NCBI GenBank assembly: GCA_023415495.1
Contig: JAEZKK010000007.1
Location: 62,001 to 126,000, forward strand
Direction of reading: 5' to 3'
Source of the DNA: Bacteroidota bacterium
GTDB taxonomy: Bacteria > Bacteroidota > Bacteroidia > Bacteroidales > P3
DNA: 64,000 nt
The notes under the pieces are model-generated. The model was given only the letters and a program-made list of their open reading frames with translations. It ran no database searches and was not told where the DNA came from. This document shows positions 52,657 through 62,560 of this stretch, in pieces; position 1 is the first letter of the stretch; every line of letters starts with the position of its first letter. A program made the translations under genes and the position numbers.

Positions 52657-54075
52657 TTAAAATCTATAATAAATAAAAGGATTAAAATCAGAAGAGACTA
52701 CAAAACTAATACTTAGAATTAGGAGAATTATAGTTGAGAAGCTAAGAGCAATATGTTGAATTAGGGTATAATTATCTCTTTCAAAAAAGAAATTAATAAT
52801 CTTTCTGCCAATCTTAATACTGGCAAGGAATGAGAATATTATAGCTAAAACTGCAATTAATCCAAACTCAGGTATAAGTTCTAAGTTCGACATATCCTTA
52901 AATGAGAAAAGTACTTGATAGAAATTAATTGCATCTGTCATATTCTCTATTCTAAATATCACCCATCCCATTATAGTTAGGAAGAAAGTAATTAGGATAG
53001 AGAAGATATTAGGTATCTTGGAGAGGAATTTAAGAAGGAATAATCTATCGAGGATTAAAAACAGACCATGAAAGCCTCCCCATATCACAAAGTTCCAACT
53101 TGCCCCATGCCATAAACCCGAAAGCAAAAAGACTAAGGCAAGATTAAAATAAAGCCTATTCTTCCCTACCCTATTTCCTCCAAGGGGGATATATAAGTAG
53201 TCTTTCATAAATGCTCCAAGAGTTATATGCCAACGACGCCAAAACTCTGTTATACTTTTTGAAGTATAGGGTGAAGAAAAATTCTCAGGAAATCTAAAAC
53301 CCATTATCTTGCCAAGCCCAATAGCCATATCGGAATACCCAGAGAAATCAAAATAAATCTGCATTGTATATGCAAATATCCCTACCCAAGCCATAGGAGT
53401 ACTAAGTTCAAGTATATTTCCATCTAATATTAAGTCAGCCTGCTCAGCCATTACATTAGCGATTAAAACCTTCTTCCCCAGCCCAATAATAAAACGATAT
53501 AGCCCTATCAATTTATCATCTATCTTTTCTTCTCTGCTAATAATCTGGTCTGCAATAGTATTAAATCTAACAATAGGACCAGCTATCATTTGAGGAAAAG
53601 CCATAATATAAAGGACATAATTAGATAGTTTATCTAATGGCAAATGCACCTTTCGGTAAACATCCAATGCGTAGGTAATTGTTTGAAATGTATAGAAAGA
53701 AATACCTATTGGCAGAGCAACATCCAACCATGCTATTGGTTTAAAGCCTAAAGATGAGATAAAAACATTTAAATTATCAACAAAGAAATTAGAGTATTTG
53801 AAATAAACTAAAAGCCCAAGATTGATTGAAACAGAAAAGAAGAGTAGTGTTCGCCTTGTTTTCTTAACCTTAGAGTTTGAAAGGAGTTTAACAAGATAGA
53901 ATGTAATAATTGTTGCAGATAATAATAGAAAAACAAATTGAGGAGCCCCCCAAGTATAGAAGAGAATACTTGAAATAAGTATAATATAGTTTTTCCAAGA
54001 CTTTGGGACAATATGATAAACCAATAAAAATATTGGTAAGAAATACAGAAGAAATAAACTACTACTAAATACCAT
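52657..54075 (-). CDS. MBOAT-family membrane O-acyltransferase (AlgI-like)
   Basis: A 472-residue polytopic protein. The signature FWRRWHITLGAFMKDYLYIPLGG and the active-site GLWHGASWNFVIWGGFHG (near 320-337) identify the AlgI/DltB MBOAT family, which moves acyl groups across the inner membrane. It lies between two AlgX/AlgJ-like genes on the same strand (gaps of 10 and 16 bases), forming a surface O-acetylation module. The glycan acceptor is not indicated; no alginate genes are present. Confidence 0.93.
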   Translation of the reverse strand: MVFSSSLFLLYFLPIFLLVYHIVPKSWKNYIILISSILFYTWGAPQFVFLLLSATIITFYLVKLLSNSKVKKTRRTLLFFSVSINLGLLVYFKYSNFFVDNLNVFISSLGFKPIAWLDVALPIGISFYTFQTITYALDVYRKVHLPLDKLSNYVLYIMAFPQMIAGPIVRFNTIADQIISREEKIDDKLIGLYRFIIGLGKKVLIANVMAEQADLILDGNILELSTPMAWVGIFAYTMQIYFDFSGYSDMAIGLGKIMGFRFPENFSSPYTSKSITEFWRRWHITLGAFMKDYLYIPLGGNRVGKNRLYFNLALVFLLSGLWHGASWNFVIWGGFHGLFLILDRLFLLKFLSKIPNIFSILITFFLTIMGWVIFRIENMTDAINFYQVLFSFKDMSNLELIPEFGLIAVLAIIFSFLASIKIGRKIINFFFERDNYTLIQHIALSFSTIILLILSISFVVSSDFNPFIYYRF

Positions 54076-54091
54076 AATACCTTATTATAAA

Positions 54092-55438
54092 TTATTTATT
54101 TTTCGATTGTGCTTGTTGGGTTTCATATACATATCGAGCATTATCTCTAATAAGTATATTAAGGTCTTGTCTCCTTTCCTTAGCTTGCTTTTTAATACTT
54201 TCTAACCATTCTGGAGTCTTTATAATATCTTCCACAATTTCATCTATCTTCTTTTCCCTTTCAGCATATTCAAACTCCTTATCAATCCTCCCAGGAAATA
54301 TCCCATTATAAATCTCTGAAATAACCCTTGTTAGATAGTATAGATTAGCATCATTAGCTAATAATAAAATAATATCATTCTTCTTAAACTCATCAAGAAA
54401 CTTACTCTTATCTACATCCTTAACCTTATTCTTAGCATAAGCCATTGAATGGACCTCGTTGAAATAATACCAAAACTCTCCTCCTCCAAAACCTTGCTTT
54501 AATATATCAAGGGTAAAGAAATCCCAAAAATATGAATCCCCTATGCAAAGGAATTTAGTCTTAGTAGTAACCAAAGAATTATCGAAACTAATCTTAGGAT
54601 AAGGCATTGGAATATCTTTAATATTAAAAAGTAAATTCATTGAGGTTTCAATATCCTCATCCTGACCTTGAAGTTTATTGCTTAATAGAATAGTATCATA
54701 AACCAATCTTGGCATATTTCTATTCTTTAGACTTTGGGAGTATTTTAATATTGTATCAGCAGAAAGGCTTACACCATACTGAGACCAATGAATACCTGTA
54801 TTTGAAAATAGATTATATTTAGTCCTTTTTTTATTTGCTTGAAACCATTTAGTCAAATCTAATAAATCAACCCTTTTATCTTTAAGATTATCTGTGAATA
54901 TCTTGTAATTGCTTTTATTTACCATATTCTTAAGGTCAAAACCCTTGGGAATATACTCAGGCATATAGCCAGATTTGCTTGGAGCTATAACAAGGATTAA
55001 ATCTATTCCCATTGCCTTTAAGCTATCAGTTATTCTTTCTAACTGAATTGCTCTCCAAATCAAAATATCCTTTCTAATAGTATCAAGCCCATAGTATTGC
55101 TCAATATTATTAATAGAATAAAGATATTTATCCTTCCCAACTATTACATCATTTGTAGATGTTTCTTTGTAAAAAGAATAATTAACCTGATTAAAAACAC
55201 AAACAAAGAAACTTCTAAACCCAATATTATCATTAAAATAAGTGTCATAGCTCTTTTGATATTCTCCATTTAACCATGTCTTAGAGTCTAATTCAGGCTT
55301 ATTAGAATTTTGAAAATAACCAGATAATTGCTTTTGAGGAAAAACATTTGTTAGGTTTTGAAATTCTGGTAGAACCAAAATTATAAAAAACAGAGCTAAT
55401 AGAATTAGCTTAGTAATTTTATTTCGATTCTTTATCAT
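54092..55438 (-). CDS. AlgX/AlgJ-like O-acetyltransferase protein, copy 2
   Basis: A 448-residue homologue of the gene at 51552. ATG 55438 is used; it overlaps the end of sdaA by 20 bases. One N-terminal helix (12-28), then APSKSGYMPEYIPKGF, GIHWSQYGVSLS (near 218) and CIGDSYFWDF (near 299) preserve the SGNH-type residues. A charged C-terminal extension of about 90 residues sets it apart from copy 1. Confidence 0.83.
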   Translation of the reverse strand: MIKNRNKITKLILLALFFIILVLPEFQNLTNVFPQKQLSGYFQNSNKPELDSKTWLNGEYQKSYDTYFNDNIGFRSFFVCVFNQVNYSFYKETSTNDVIVGKDKYLYSINNIEQYYGLDTIRKDILIWRAIQLERITDSLKAMGIDLILVIAPSKSGYMPEYIPKGFDLKNMVNKSNYKIFTDNLKDKRVDLLDLTKWFQANKKRTKYNLFSNTGIHWSQYGVSLSADTILKYSQSLKNRNMPRLVYDTILLSNKLQGQDEDIETSMNLLFNIKDIPMPYPKISFDNSLVTTKTKFLCIGDSYFWDFFTLDILKQGFGGGEFWYYFNEVHSMAYAKNKVKDVDKSKFLDEFKKNDIILLLANDANLYYLTRVISEIYNGIFPGRIDKEFEYAEREKKIDEIVEDIIKTPEWLESIKKQAKERRQDLNILIRDNARYVYETQQAQSKNK

Positions 55439-56636
55439 TTCTAATCTTGTGAACAATAGCTAAGCCTCCTGTGGCTGTTTCTTTATATAGTGACGGAAGA
55501 TCTTTTCCTGTTAGGTTCATTGTTTCAACAACCTTATCGAAGGAAATTATATGTTTACCATCCGACATCATAGCATAAAGGTTTGCATCCAAAGCCCTAA
55601 GAGCTGCAAAAGCATTTCTTTCAATACAAGGAACTTGTACTAAACCGCAAATAGGGTCACAAGTTAACCCAAGGTGATGCTCCAATGCCATTTCGGCGGC
55701 ATACTCAATTTGTTGAGGTGAACCTCCAAAGATTTGATTAGCTGCTGCTGCTGCCATAGAGCAAGCTGTACCTACCTCTCCCTGACAACCTACCTCTGCT
55801 CCAGAAATAGAAGCATTTTCTTTTACAACATTTCCAAATAGTCCTGCCGTTGCAAGTGCCCAAATAATCTGTTTAGTAGAGAATCTATCCTCATGATTAA
55901 GGTGGTATAGAACAGCAGGCAAGACTCCTGAAGAGCCACAGGTAGGAGCAGTAACTATCTTACCCCCTCCTGCATTATGCTCACTTACTGCAAGAGCATA
56001 AGCCTGCACCAAACTTCTACCTACTAAAGAAGGTTTATAGCTTAATGCTCTAATATGATATTGCATAGCCTTTCTTGGCAAACATAAACCTCCTGGTAAT
56101 ACTCCCTGCTCCGAAAGCCCATCCTCAACACTCTGTCTCATAACCTCCCAAATATTTCCTAAGTAATCCCATATATCCTTGTCTTCATACTCCTGAACAT
56201 ATTCCCAAAAGGTCATACCCCTTTCTTCTATATAGTCTAAGATTTCTGATATATTCTTATGAGGATAAATATGCTCCTGAGAGAAAACAGTGTTTTCATC
56301 GGCTAATTTCCCACCCCCAACACTATATATTATCCATTCGTCTATTTTCTCCTTTTGAGAGTTAAATGCAATAAACTTCATACCATTGGTATGGAAAGGA
56401 AGGTTTTCCTCTGGTTTCCATAAAATCTCGGTTCTTTCACTTCCTAAAACTTCAAGAATTGCCTTATCGGTTAAGTGACCCTTACCAGTTGCGGCCAATG
56501 CTCCATAGAGAGTAACTTGATAAGTAAATGCATCTCTTGTTCTTGCCAAAAACTCAATAGCAGCAGTTCTTGGACCAATTGTATGTGAACTTGAAGGTCC
56601 ATTACCAATTTTAAATATCTTTTTTATACTCTCCAT
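55419..56636 (-). CDS. sdaA: L-serine ammonia-lyase (iron-sulfur serine dehydratase)
   Basis: Deaminates serine to pyruvate with a labile [4Fe-4S] cluster. The 405 residues are the fused single-chain form: beta domain with GPSSSHTIGPR at the start, alpha domain with APTCGSSGVLPAV, GCQGEVGTACSMAAAA and DPICGLVQVPCIERN, which give the cluster cysteines. Such enzymes are sensitive to oxygen. It lies upstream of, and overlaps, the acetylation module. Confidence 0.95.
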   Translation of the reverse strand: MESIKKIFKIGNGPSSSHTIGPRTAAIEFLARTRDAFTYQVTLYGALAATGKGHLTDKAILEVLGSERTEILWKPEENLPFHTNGMKFIAFNSQKEKIDEWIIYSVGGGKLADENTVFSQEHIYPHKNISEILDYIEERGMTFWEYVQEYEDKDIWDYLGNIWEVMRQSVEDGLSEQGVLPGGLCLPRKAMQYHIRALSYKPSLVGRSLVQAYALAVSEHNAGGGKIVTAPTCGSSGVLPAVLYHLNHEDRFSTKQIIWALATAGLFGNVVKENASISGAEVGCQGEVGTACSMAAAAANQIFGGSPQQIEYAAEMALEHHLGLTCDPICGLVQVPCIERNAFAALRALDANLYAMMSDGKHIISFDKVVETMNLTGKDLPSLYKETATGGLAIVHKIRNDKESK

Positions 56637-56659
56637 AATAGTCTTTTTCTATGTTTTTA

Positions 56660-59284
56660 TTAATTCAAAGCCTCTATCTGAGCTGTTATTGTTTCTATCT
56701 TTTGATTAGCATCCAACAGTTTCTTTCTTTCGTTTTCTACAATATTTGCTGGTGCTGAATTAACAAATTTATCATTGGATAGCTTTTTCTCAACAGATAC
56801 TTTAAAACCTTGATAATATTTTAAATCCTCATTCAATTTCTTTAATTCCTCTTCCTTATTGATTGAATCTCCAATTGGAATAAACATTTCAATAGTTCTA
56901 ACCATTAAAGATATTCCTCCCTCAAACTTATCCTTTATATATTCTATCTTAGAAAGATTACAAAGTTTGGATATAATACCATCCATTTCTTTGTTATCAT
57001 TTACTGTTTCCTTGATATAAAGCTCTAATTCTTGTTTTAAAGGAATATTCTTTTCGTTTCTCAATTGACGGATAGAAGATATTTTCTCGCTTGCCAAATC
57101 GAAATCTTCTAAGATTTTTGAATTGATTTCATATGTTTTTGGCATAAGTTCAATCATCAAACTCTCATCCTCTTTTCTTTCTTTAATGATATGGAATATT
57201 TCCTCAGTAATGAAAGGCATATAAGGATGGAGTATTTTTATTAGTCTTTCGAATATCTCTATTGTAGAATCAAATGTATTCTTATCAATTGGCATTTGAT
57301 ACGCTGGTTTGATTATCTCCAAATACCAAGAACAGAAATCGTCCCATACTAATTTATAAACCCTCATTAAACTTTCGCTAAGTCGGTATTTTGCAAAATC
57401 ATCCTCAAGTTCAATTATAGTTTGATTAATCTTTTCTTCAATCCATTTTACTCCTATCTCAGAGCTTTTTGGTTGTGGAATATCAGCGATTTCCCAGCCC
57501 TTAACCAATCTTAGAGCATTCCAAATCTTATTAGAGAAATTTCTTCCTTGTTCGCAATAGCTTTCATCGAAAAGCAAATCATTGCCAGCAGGAGAGCTCA
57601 TAAGCATACCTACCCTTACTCCATCAGCTCCATATTTCTCAATTAATTGAATTGGGTCAGGACTATTTCCAAGACTCTTAGACATCTTTCTACCTAATTT
57701 ATCTCTTACAATACCTGTTAGATAAACATTCTTAAATGGAATCTCTCCCCTATATTCCAATCCAGCTATTATCATTCTTGCTACCCAGAAGAATAATATT
57801 TCTGGAGCAGTAATTAAATCATTTGTAGGGTAATAATAGTTTATTTCCTTATTGTCTGGGTAACGAATACCATCGAAAACAGAAATAGGCCATAACCATG
57901 AAGAGAACCAAGTATCTAATACATCCTCATCTTGAGTTAAGTCATTTAATCCATATTTTCCTTTTCCGTATTTATCTTCTACCTTTTTTAAAGCTTCTTC
58001 TTTGGTCTTTGCAACAAAGCATTCCTTGGTATCAAGATAATAAGCAGGTATTCTTTGTCCCCACCAAAGCTGACGACTAACGCACCAGTCCTTTACATTC
58101 TCCATCCAATGGCGATAGGTATTTTTAAACTTCGCAGGGTGAAACTTAACTATATCTTCTTCCACAACTCTTAATGCTTCTTTAGATATATCTTCCATCT
58201 TTAGGAACCATTGAGTTGAAAGTTTTGGTTCTATTACCTCATCAGTTCTTTCACTATATCCTACCTTATTTATATAATCCTCTACTTTAACCAATAGGTC
58301 TTTCTCTTCAAGCTCTTTTGCTATTTTCTTCCTACACTCAAACCTATCAACACCCTCGTAATGCATACCATTGGCATTAAGTGTTCCATTATCATTGAAA
58401 ATATCTATACTGTCTAAGTTATACTTTAACCCAAGTGCATAGTCATTAACATCGTGTGAAGGAGTAATCTTTAAAGCACCTGTACCAAAATCCATATCAA
58501 CATACTCGTCGAAGATAATTGGCACTACTCTTCCTACAACTGGAATTACAACCTTTTTCCCCTTATATTTTTTATATCTTTCATCTTCTGGATGAACACA
58601 AAGAGCAGTATCTCCAAGTATTGTTTCTGGTCTTGTTGTAGCAACAGTTATAAATTCTTCTGAGTCTTCTAACTTATACTTTAAGTAATAAAGCTTAGAA
58701 TTTTGTTCCTTGAATATAACTTCTTCATCACTAAGAGCAGTTAAAGCTTTAGGATCCCAGTTAACCATTCTAATTCCACGATAAATTAATCCCTTTTCGT
58801 GTAAATCTACAAAGGTATCTATTACTGAAGTATAAAGAGCTTCCTCCATTGTAAAGCGTGTTCTATCCCAATCGCAAGAAGCTCCTAATTTCTTTAACTG
58901 TTCAAGGATAATACCTCCATGCTTTTCTTTCCATTGCCAAGCATGATCTAAAAACTCATCTCTTGTAAGATCTTTCTTGTCAATTCCTTCTTGTTTAAGC
59001 TTTGCAACAACCTTTGCCTCTGTAGCGATAGAAGCATGATCAGTACCAGGAATCCAACAAGCATTCTTGCCTTGCATTCTTGCTCTACGTACCAATACAT
59101 CCTGAATAGTATTGTTTAACATATGTCCCATATGAAGTACTCCTGTAACGTTTGGAGGTGGGATTACAATACAATAAGGTTCTCTTTCATCTGGTTCTGA
59201 ATGAAAATATCCCTTATCCATCCAAAAGGCATACCATTTATCTTCAATTTGTTTTGGGTCGTACTTTGGTGCAATTATGCTCAT
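56660..59284 (-). CDS. valS: Valyl-tRNA synthetase
   Basis: Class I synthetase of 874 residues with PPPNVTGVLHMGHML (HIGH), an editing domain including TTRPETILGDTA, and GRKMSKSLGNSPDP (KMSKS), ending in the ValRS-specific coiled coil (about 805-874). It has a good promoter at 59318-59347. Confidence 0.97.
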   Translation of the reverse strand: MSIIAPKYDPKQIEDKWYAFWMDKGYFHSEPDEREPYCIVIPPPNVTGVLHMGHMLNNTIQDVLVRRARMQGKNACWIPGTDHASIATEAKVVAKLKQEGIDKKDLTRDEFLDHAWQWKEKHGGIILEQLKKLGASCDWDRTRFTMEEALYTSVIDTFVDLHEKGLIYRGIRMVNWDPKALTALSDEEVIFKEQNSKLYYLKYKLEDSEEFITVATTRPETILGDTALCVHPEDERYKKYKGKKVVIPVVGRVVPIIFDEYVDMDFGTGALKITPSHDVNDYALGLKYNLDSIDIFNDNGTLNANGMHYEGVDRFECRKKIAKELEEKDLLVKVEDYINKVGYSERTDEVIEPKLSTQWFLKMEDISKEALRVVEEDIVKFHPAKFKNTYRHWMENVKDWCVSRQLWWGQRIPAYYLDTKECFVAKTKEEALKKVEDKYGKGKYGLNDLTQDEDVLDTWFSSWLWPISVFDGIRYPDNKEINYYYPTNDLITAPEILFFWVARMIIAGLEYRGEIPFKNVYLTGIVRDKLGRKMSKSLGNSPDPIQLIEKYGADGVRVGMLMSSPAGNDLLFDESYCEQGRNFSNKIWNALRLVKGWEIADIPQPKSSEIGVKWIEEKINQTIIELEDDFAKYRLSESLMRVYKLVWDDFCSWYLEIIKPAYQMPIDKNTFDSTIEIFERLIKILHPYMPFITEEIFHIIKERKEDESLMIELMPKTYEINSKILEDFDLASEKISSIRQLRNEKNIPLKQELELYIKETVNDNKEMDGIISKLCNLSKIEYIKDKFEGGISLMVRTIEMFIPIGDSINKEEELKKLNEDLKYYQGFKVSVEKKLSNDKFVNSAPANIVENERKKLLDANQKIETITAQIEALN

Positions 59285-59317
59285 ATCTATTTTAAATTGT
59301 TTCTATTTACAAGATTG

Positions 59318-59347
59318 CAAAGATAATGCTTTTATAGAAATGTTCAA
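59318..59347 (-). promoter_or_regulatory. Promoter of valS
   Basis: On the minus strand TTG (59347-59345), 19 bases, TATCTTTG (59325-59318), 34 bases before the valS ATG. Confidence 0.6.
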
Positions 59348-59452
59348 TTTCTTTTTTTATTCTAAATATCTAAAATATATTCTCTCTTGGCATATTATTT
59401 GCAATCACCTTGTTTTATTCTGTAAATCTTATTAATTAATACATTCAATATT

Positions 59453-61123
59453 ATGAGAAAATCGTTTTCAATTTTAGTGCTATCCCTTTTCTTATCAGTT
59501 GGTATTATTGCCCAAAACAATAATCAGTACAATGGAAAAACAGAAAAAGTAAGGGTGTTTTTCAATCAGGCTCAAATAGAAAAAAGCCTTAGTTTTGACC
59601 TTAAAAAAGGAAGTAATGAAATTATTTTGGTCGGAAATTCCCAATACTTAAATACTAATTCTCTTCAGTTTTTAACCTCTGGAGATTATATTATCATGGA
59701 TTTTTCTCCCTATATGCAATATGTAAATCCAATTCCTGAGCCTGAAGATAAGCTTCCGTTAGAAAGTCGTAAGAAACTAAAAACACTAAGAGATTCATTG
59801 GAAATTCTCAATTATTATTACTCCGAGCTTACAACCTTTGTAAATATCCTAAATCAAGAAAGAAATGCTATCTCAAGCATGAAGGTTATCACCCAACCTC
59901 AAAATATCGACTCTCTTGCAAAACTAAAGGATGGATTGGAGTATTATCGCAGCAAGATGCTGGAAGTAACATCACTTCTACAAAAGAAAAACAAGGAAGT
60001 TGTAAAAGTGTCTAATAATATTTCTGAAATCAACTCCCAAATCAATTTAATTGTACAAGGAAATAAGCCAAAGGAAATGAATAGAAACGAATATTTCATC
60101 AAGTTGAATATCTATGCCGAAAACCCTATTATTAAGGCTGGATTAAAATATAATTATCTTGTTAATAATGTAAGTTGGCAACCTGTTTATGACTTAAAAT
60201 TCACCTCAACCAATTCTCCAGCACGCTTTGTTTTAAAAGCAAATATTACTCAAAACACTGGTGAGAATTGGAATGATGTCAACTTGATTTTCTCAACCGA
60301 ACAACCTAATCTAAGAAAAACTCTTGGCGTTCTTAACCCTTATTATTTACAAGAATACTCACCTTCAAGAAATCACAAAGCAATAAATACTGTTGGAGGA
60401 ATATCTGCAAGCGAGGATGCTGCATTTGAAGTAAGTGCAAAAGCCGCTCGAGCAGAAAGAGCATACTATAATAACAGTGCTTATACAGAAATGACCACCA
60501 CGCAGACTACAATGCTTGGTAAAGAATACGAAGTAGGTATGAAACATAGTATTGAGTCGGACGGAAAGCAAAAAACAATTCCATTGGAAACAAAGAAAAC
60601 TAATGCAGATTACAAACATTATTCTATTCCAAAATTAGACAGAGGAGTTTATATCTCTGCACTATTGCCAAACTGGGAAGAATTGGAAATAATGGATGCA
60701 ACAGCAAAGATTTACCTTGATAATAATTACATAAACGACACTTACCTCAACTCATTTAATACCGAAGACACATTAAACCTTTCAATAGGTCAGGATAATA
60801 GGGTTGCAATAGAGAGAAAGGTTGATAAATCTAAACCAGAAAAGACAAATATCTTAGGAAATGTGGTTGAAACAAAGGTTACTATTACTTTAAAGATAAA
60901 GAATAATAATCAAGAATCTATAGATTTAAACATTCAAGATCAAATTCCTATTTCAAATAATGAGGATATAAAAATAACCCAAACAAATACAGGAAATGCT
61001 AAGTACGACGAGAAAACAGGAAAACTTGTATGGGACTTAAACCTAAAGACATTAGAACAAAGAGTAATTACATTCTCCTATACAGTTCGCCATCCAAAAG
61101 GAATAAATATATTCTTGAACTAA
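59453..61123 (+). CDS. DUF4139-domain (MuiA-like) exported protein
   Basis: A 556-residue exported protein: signal peptide (1-20, ending GIIAQ), a DUF4140-like N-terminal domain (about 28-120), a coiled coil (about 140-200) and a DUF4139 beta domain (about 220-555, with YLVNNVSWQPVYDLKF, NWNDVNLIFSTEQP and VWDLNLKTLEQR). Relatives are called mucoidy inhibitor MuiA-like; the biochemical role is unknown. It is followed by the locus E repeat array. Confidence 0.85.
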   Translation: MRKSFSILVLSLFLSVGIIAQNNNQYNGKTEKVRVFFNQAQIEKSLSFDLKKGSNEIILVGNSQYLNTNSLQFLTSGDYIIMDFSPYMQYVNPIPEPEDKLPLESRKKLKTLRDSLEILNYYYSELTTFVNILNQERNAISSMKVITQPQNIDSLAKLKDGLEYYRSKMLEVTSLLQKKNKEVVKVSNNISEINSQINLIVQGNKPKEMNRNEYFIKLNIYAENPIIKAGLKYNYLVNNVSWQPVYDLKFTSTNSPARFVLKANITQNTGENWNDVNLIFSTEQPNLRKTLGVLNPYYLQEYSPSRNHKAINTVGGISASEDAAFEVSAKAARAERAYYNNSAYTEMTTTQTTMLGKEYEVGMKHSIESDGKQKTIPLETKKTNADYKHYSIPKLDRGVYISALLPNWEELEIMDATAKIYLDNNYINDTYLNSFNTEDTLNLSIGQDNRVAIERKVDKSKPEKTNILGNVVETKVTITLKIKNNNQESIDLNIQDQIPISNNEDIKITQTNTGNAKYDEKTGKLVWDLNLKTLEQRVITFSYTVRHPKGINIFLN

Positions 61124-61171
61124 TTGCTCAAAAGCATAAGTAAAAAATATAAGTAATAAGAAATAGCAAAA

Positions 61172-61255
61172 TAGATCTAAGAGATAGAAAAATAACTCTT
61201 AGATCTATTTTTTTATCTCTTAGATCTATTTTCGTAGATCTAAGAGTTAGCTCTC
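61172..61255. repeat. Tandem array, 4 x 21 bases, TAGATCTAAGAG (locus E)
   Basis: Units at 61172, 61193, 61214 and 61235, each 21 bases. Units one and four contain TAGATCTAAGAG; units two and three contain its complement CTCTTAGATCTA, so the order is forward, reverse, reverse, forward. Outward and inward pairs can fold into long hairpins. It lies between the convergent DUF4139 and sufS genes, where no ordinary terminator is seen. One frame per strand is open through all units but lacks ATG. Confidence 0.85.
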
Positions 61256-61309
61256 TTAACAGAAATGTTAATTAAGAACAGGTTAAGTCTTATGAATTCT
61301 ACAATGTTT

Positions 61310-62521
61310 TTATGATAACATTATTTGTATTCTCTTTATTGAGTCTATTAGTATATCTATTTCTTCTTTGGTGGTGTAGATTCCAAATGAGACTCTTGCT
61401 GTGCCGGGGATATTGTAGTATTGCATTATTGGTTGAGCACAATGGTGTCCTGTTCTAATGGCTATTCCTAATTGGTCTAATAATGTACCAAGGTCGAATG
61501 GGTGAATATTGTCGATATTAAAGCTTATTGAGCCTGAACGATGTTTTGGGTTACCATAAATTCTAAGGTTTTCTATTTCCAATAATCTCTTTGTGGTGTA
61601 TTGCATAATATCATTATCATGCTCTGAAATATATTCAAAACCTATCTTATTAATATAGTCAATTGCTGCTCCAAAGCCAAGGGCATCAGCAACTGATGGG
61701 GTACCTGCTTCAAACTTAAAAGGAATTTCGTTATAAGTAGTACCAGAGAACTTAACTTCCTTAATCATCTCTCCTCCTCCGTGGAATGGTGGCATTGCTT
61801 CAAGATACTTCCTCTTTCCATAAAGTACTCCTATTCCCATTGGTCCATAAAGTTTATGAGCCGAAAAAGAATAAAAATCACAGTCTAAGGATTGAACATC
61901 AATTTGGAAATGTGGCACTCCTTGAGCTCCGTCAATATGTATTGGAATATTGTATTGATGAGCAATATCTATAAATTCTTTAATTGGATTTACAACTCCC
62001 AAAGCATTTGAGACATGGGTAATAGATATTATTTTAGTCTTTGGACTTATCAAAGATTTAAATGCTTCTATATCCAATATTGCATCATTGTTCATTGGGA
62101 TTACTTTAAGTATTGCTTTCTTTCTTTCTGCAACTATTTGCCAAGGCACAATATTAGAATGATGTTCTAAATATGATACTATTATTTCGTCTCCTTCTTT
62201 AATAAATTCTTCTGAAAAGGAATAAGCCAATAGATTTATACTTTCTGTTGTTCCTCTTGTGAAGATTATCTCTTCTCTTTCTTTAGAATTTATAAACTCT
62301 TTTACCTTATCCCTTACTTGTTCAAACTCTATTGTAGCTTTTTGGCTTAAGGTATGCACTCCCCTATGCACATTTGAGTTTAAGTTTAGATAATAATTAT
62401 TCATAGCATCAATCACCTGATTTGGCTTTTGTGCTGTTGCTGCAGTATCTAAATATATTAATGGTTTATTATTAACCTTTTGTTCAAGGATAGGGAAATC
62501 CTTTCTTATTTCATTTACCAT
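61310..62521 (-). CDS. sufS: Cysteine desulfurase, SufS type
   Basis: PLP enzyme that takes sulfur from cysteine for iron-sulfur cluster assembly. The 403 residues show YLDTAATAQKP, HRGVHTLSQKAT, the PLP lysine in FYSFSAHKLYGPMGIG and the catalytic Cys in RTGHHCAQPIM. The group II (SufS/CsdA) motif is clear. sufBCD and sufE are not visible next to it. Confidence 0.94.
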   Translation of the reverse strand: MVNEIRKDFPILEQKVNNKPLIYLDTAATAQKPNQVIDAMNNYYLNLNSNVHRGVHTLSQKATIEFEQVRDKVKEFINSKEREEIIFTRGTTESINLLAYSFSEEFIKEGDEIIVSYLEHHSNIVPWQIVAERKKAILKVIPMNNDAILDIEAFKSLISPKTKIISITHVSNALGVVNPIKEFIDIAHQYNIPIHIDGAQGVPHFQIDVQSLDCDFYSFSAHKLYGPMGIGVLYGKRKYLEAMPPFHGGGEMIKEVKFSGTTYNEIPFKFEAGTPSVADALGFGAAIDYINKIGFEYISEHDNDIMQYTTKRLLEIENLRIYGNPKHRSGSISFNIDNIHPFDLGTLLDQLGIAIRTGHHCAQPIMQYYNIPGTARVSFGIYTTKEEIDILIDSIKRIQIMLS

Positions 62522-62560
62522 TTTATTATTATGTTATTAGATTGAGCAGAAATTTGAAAT

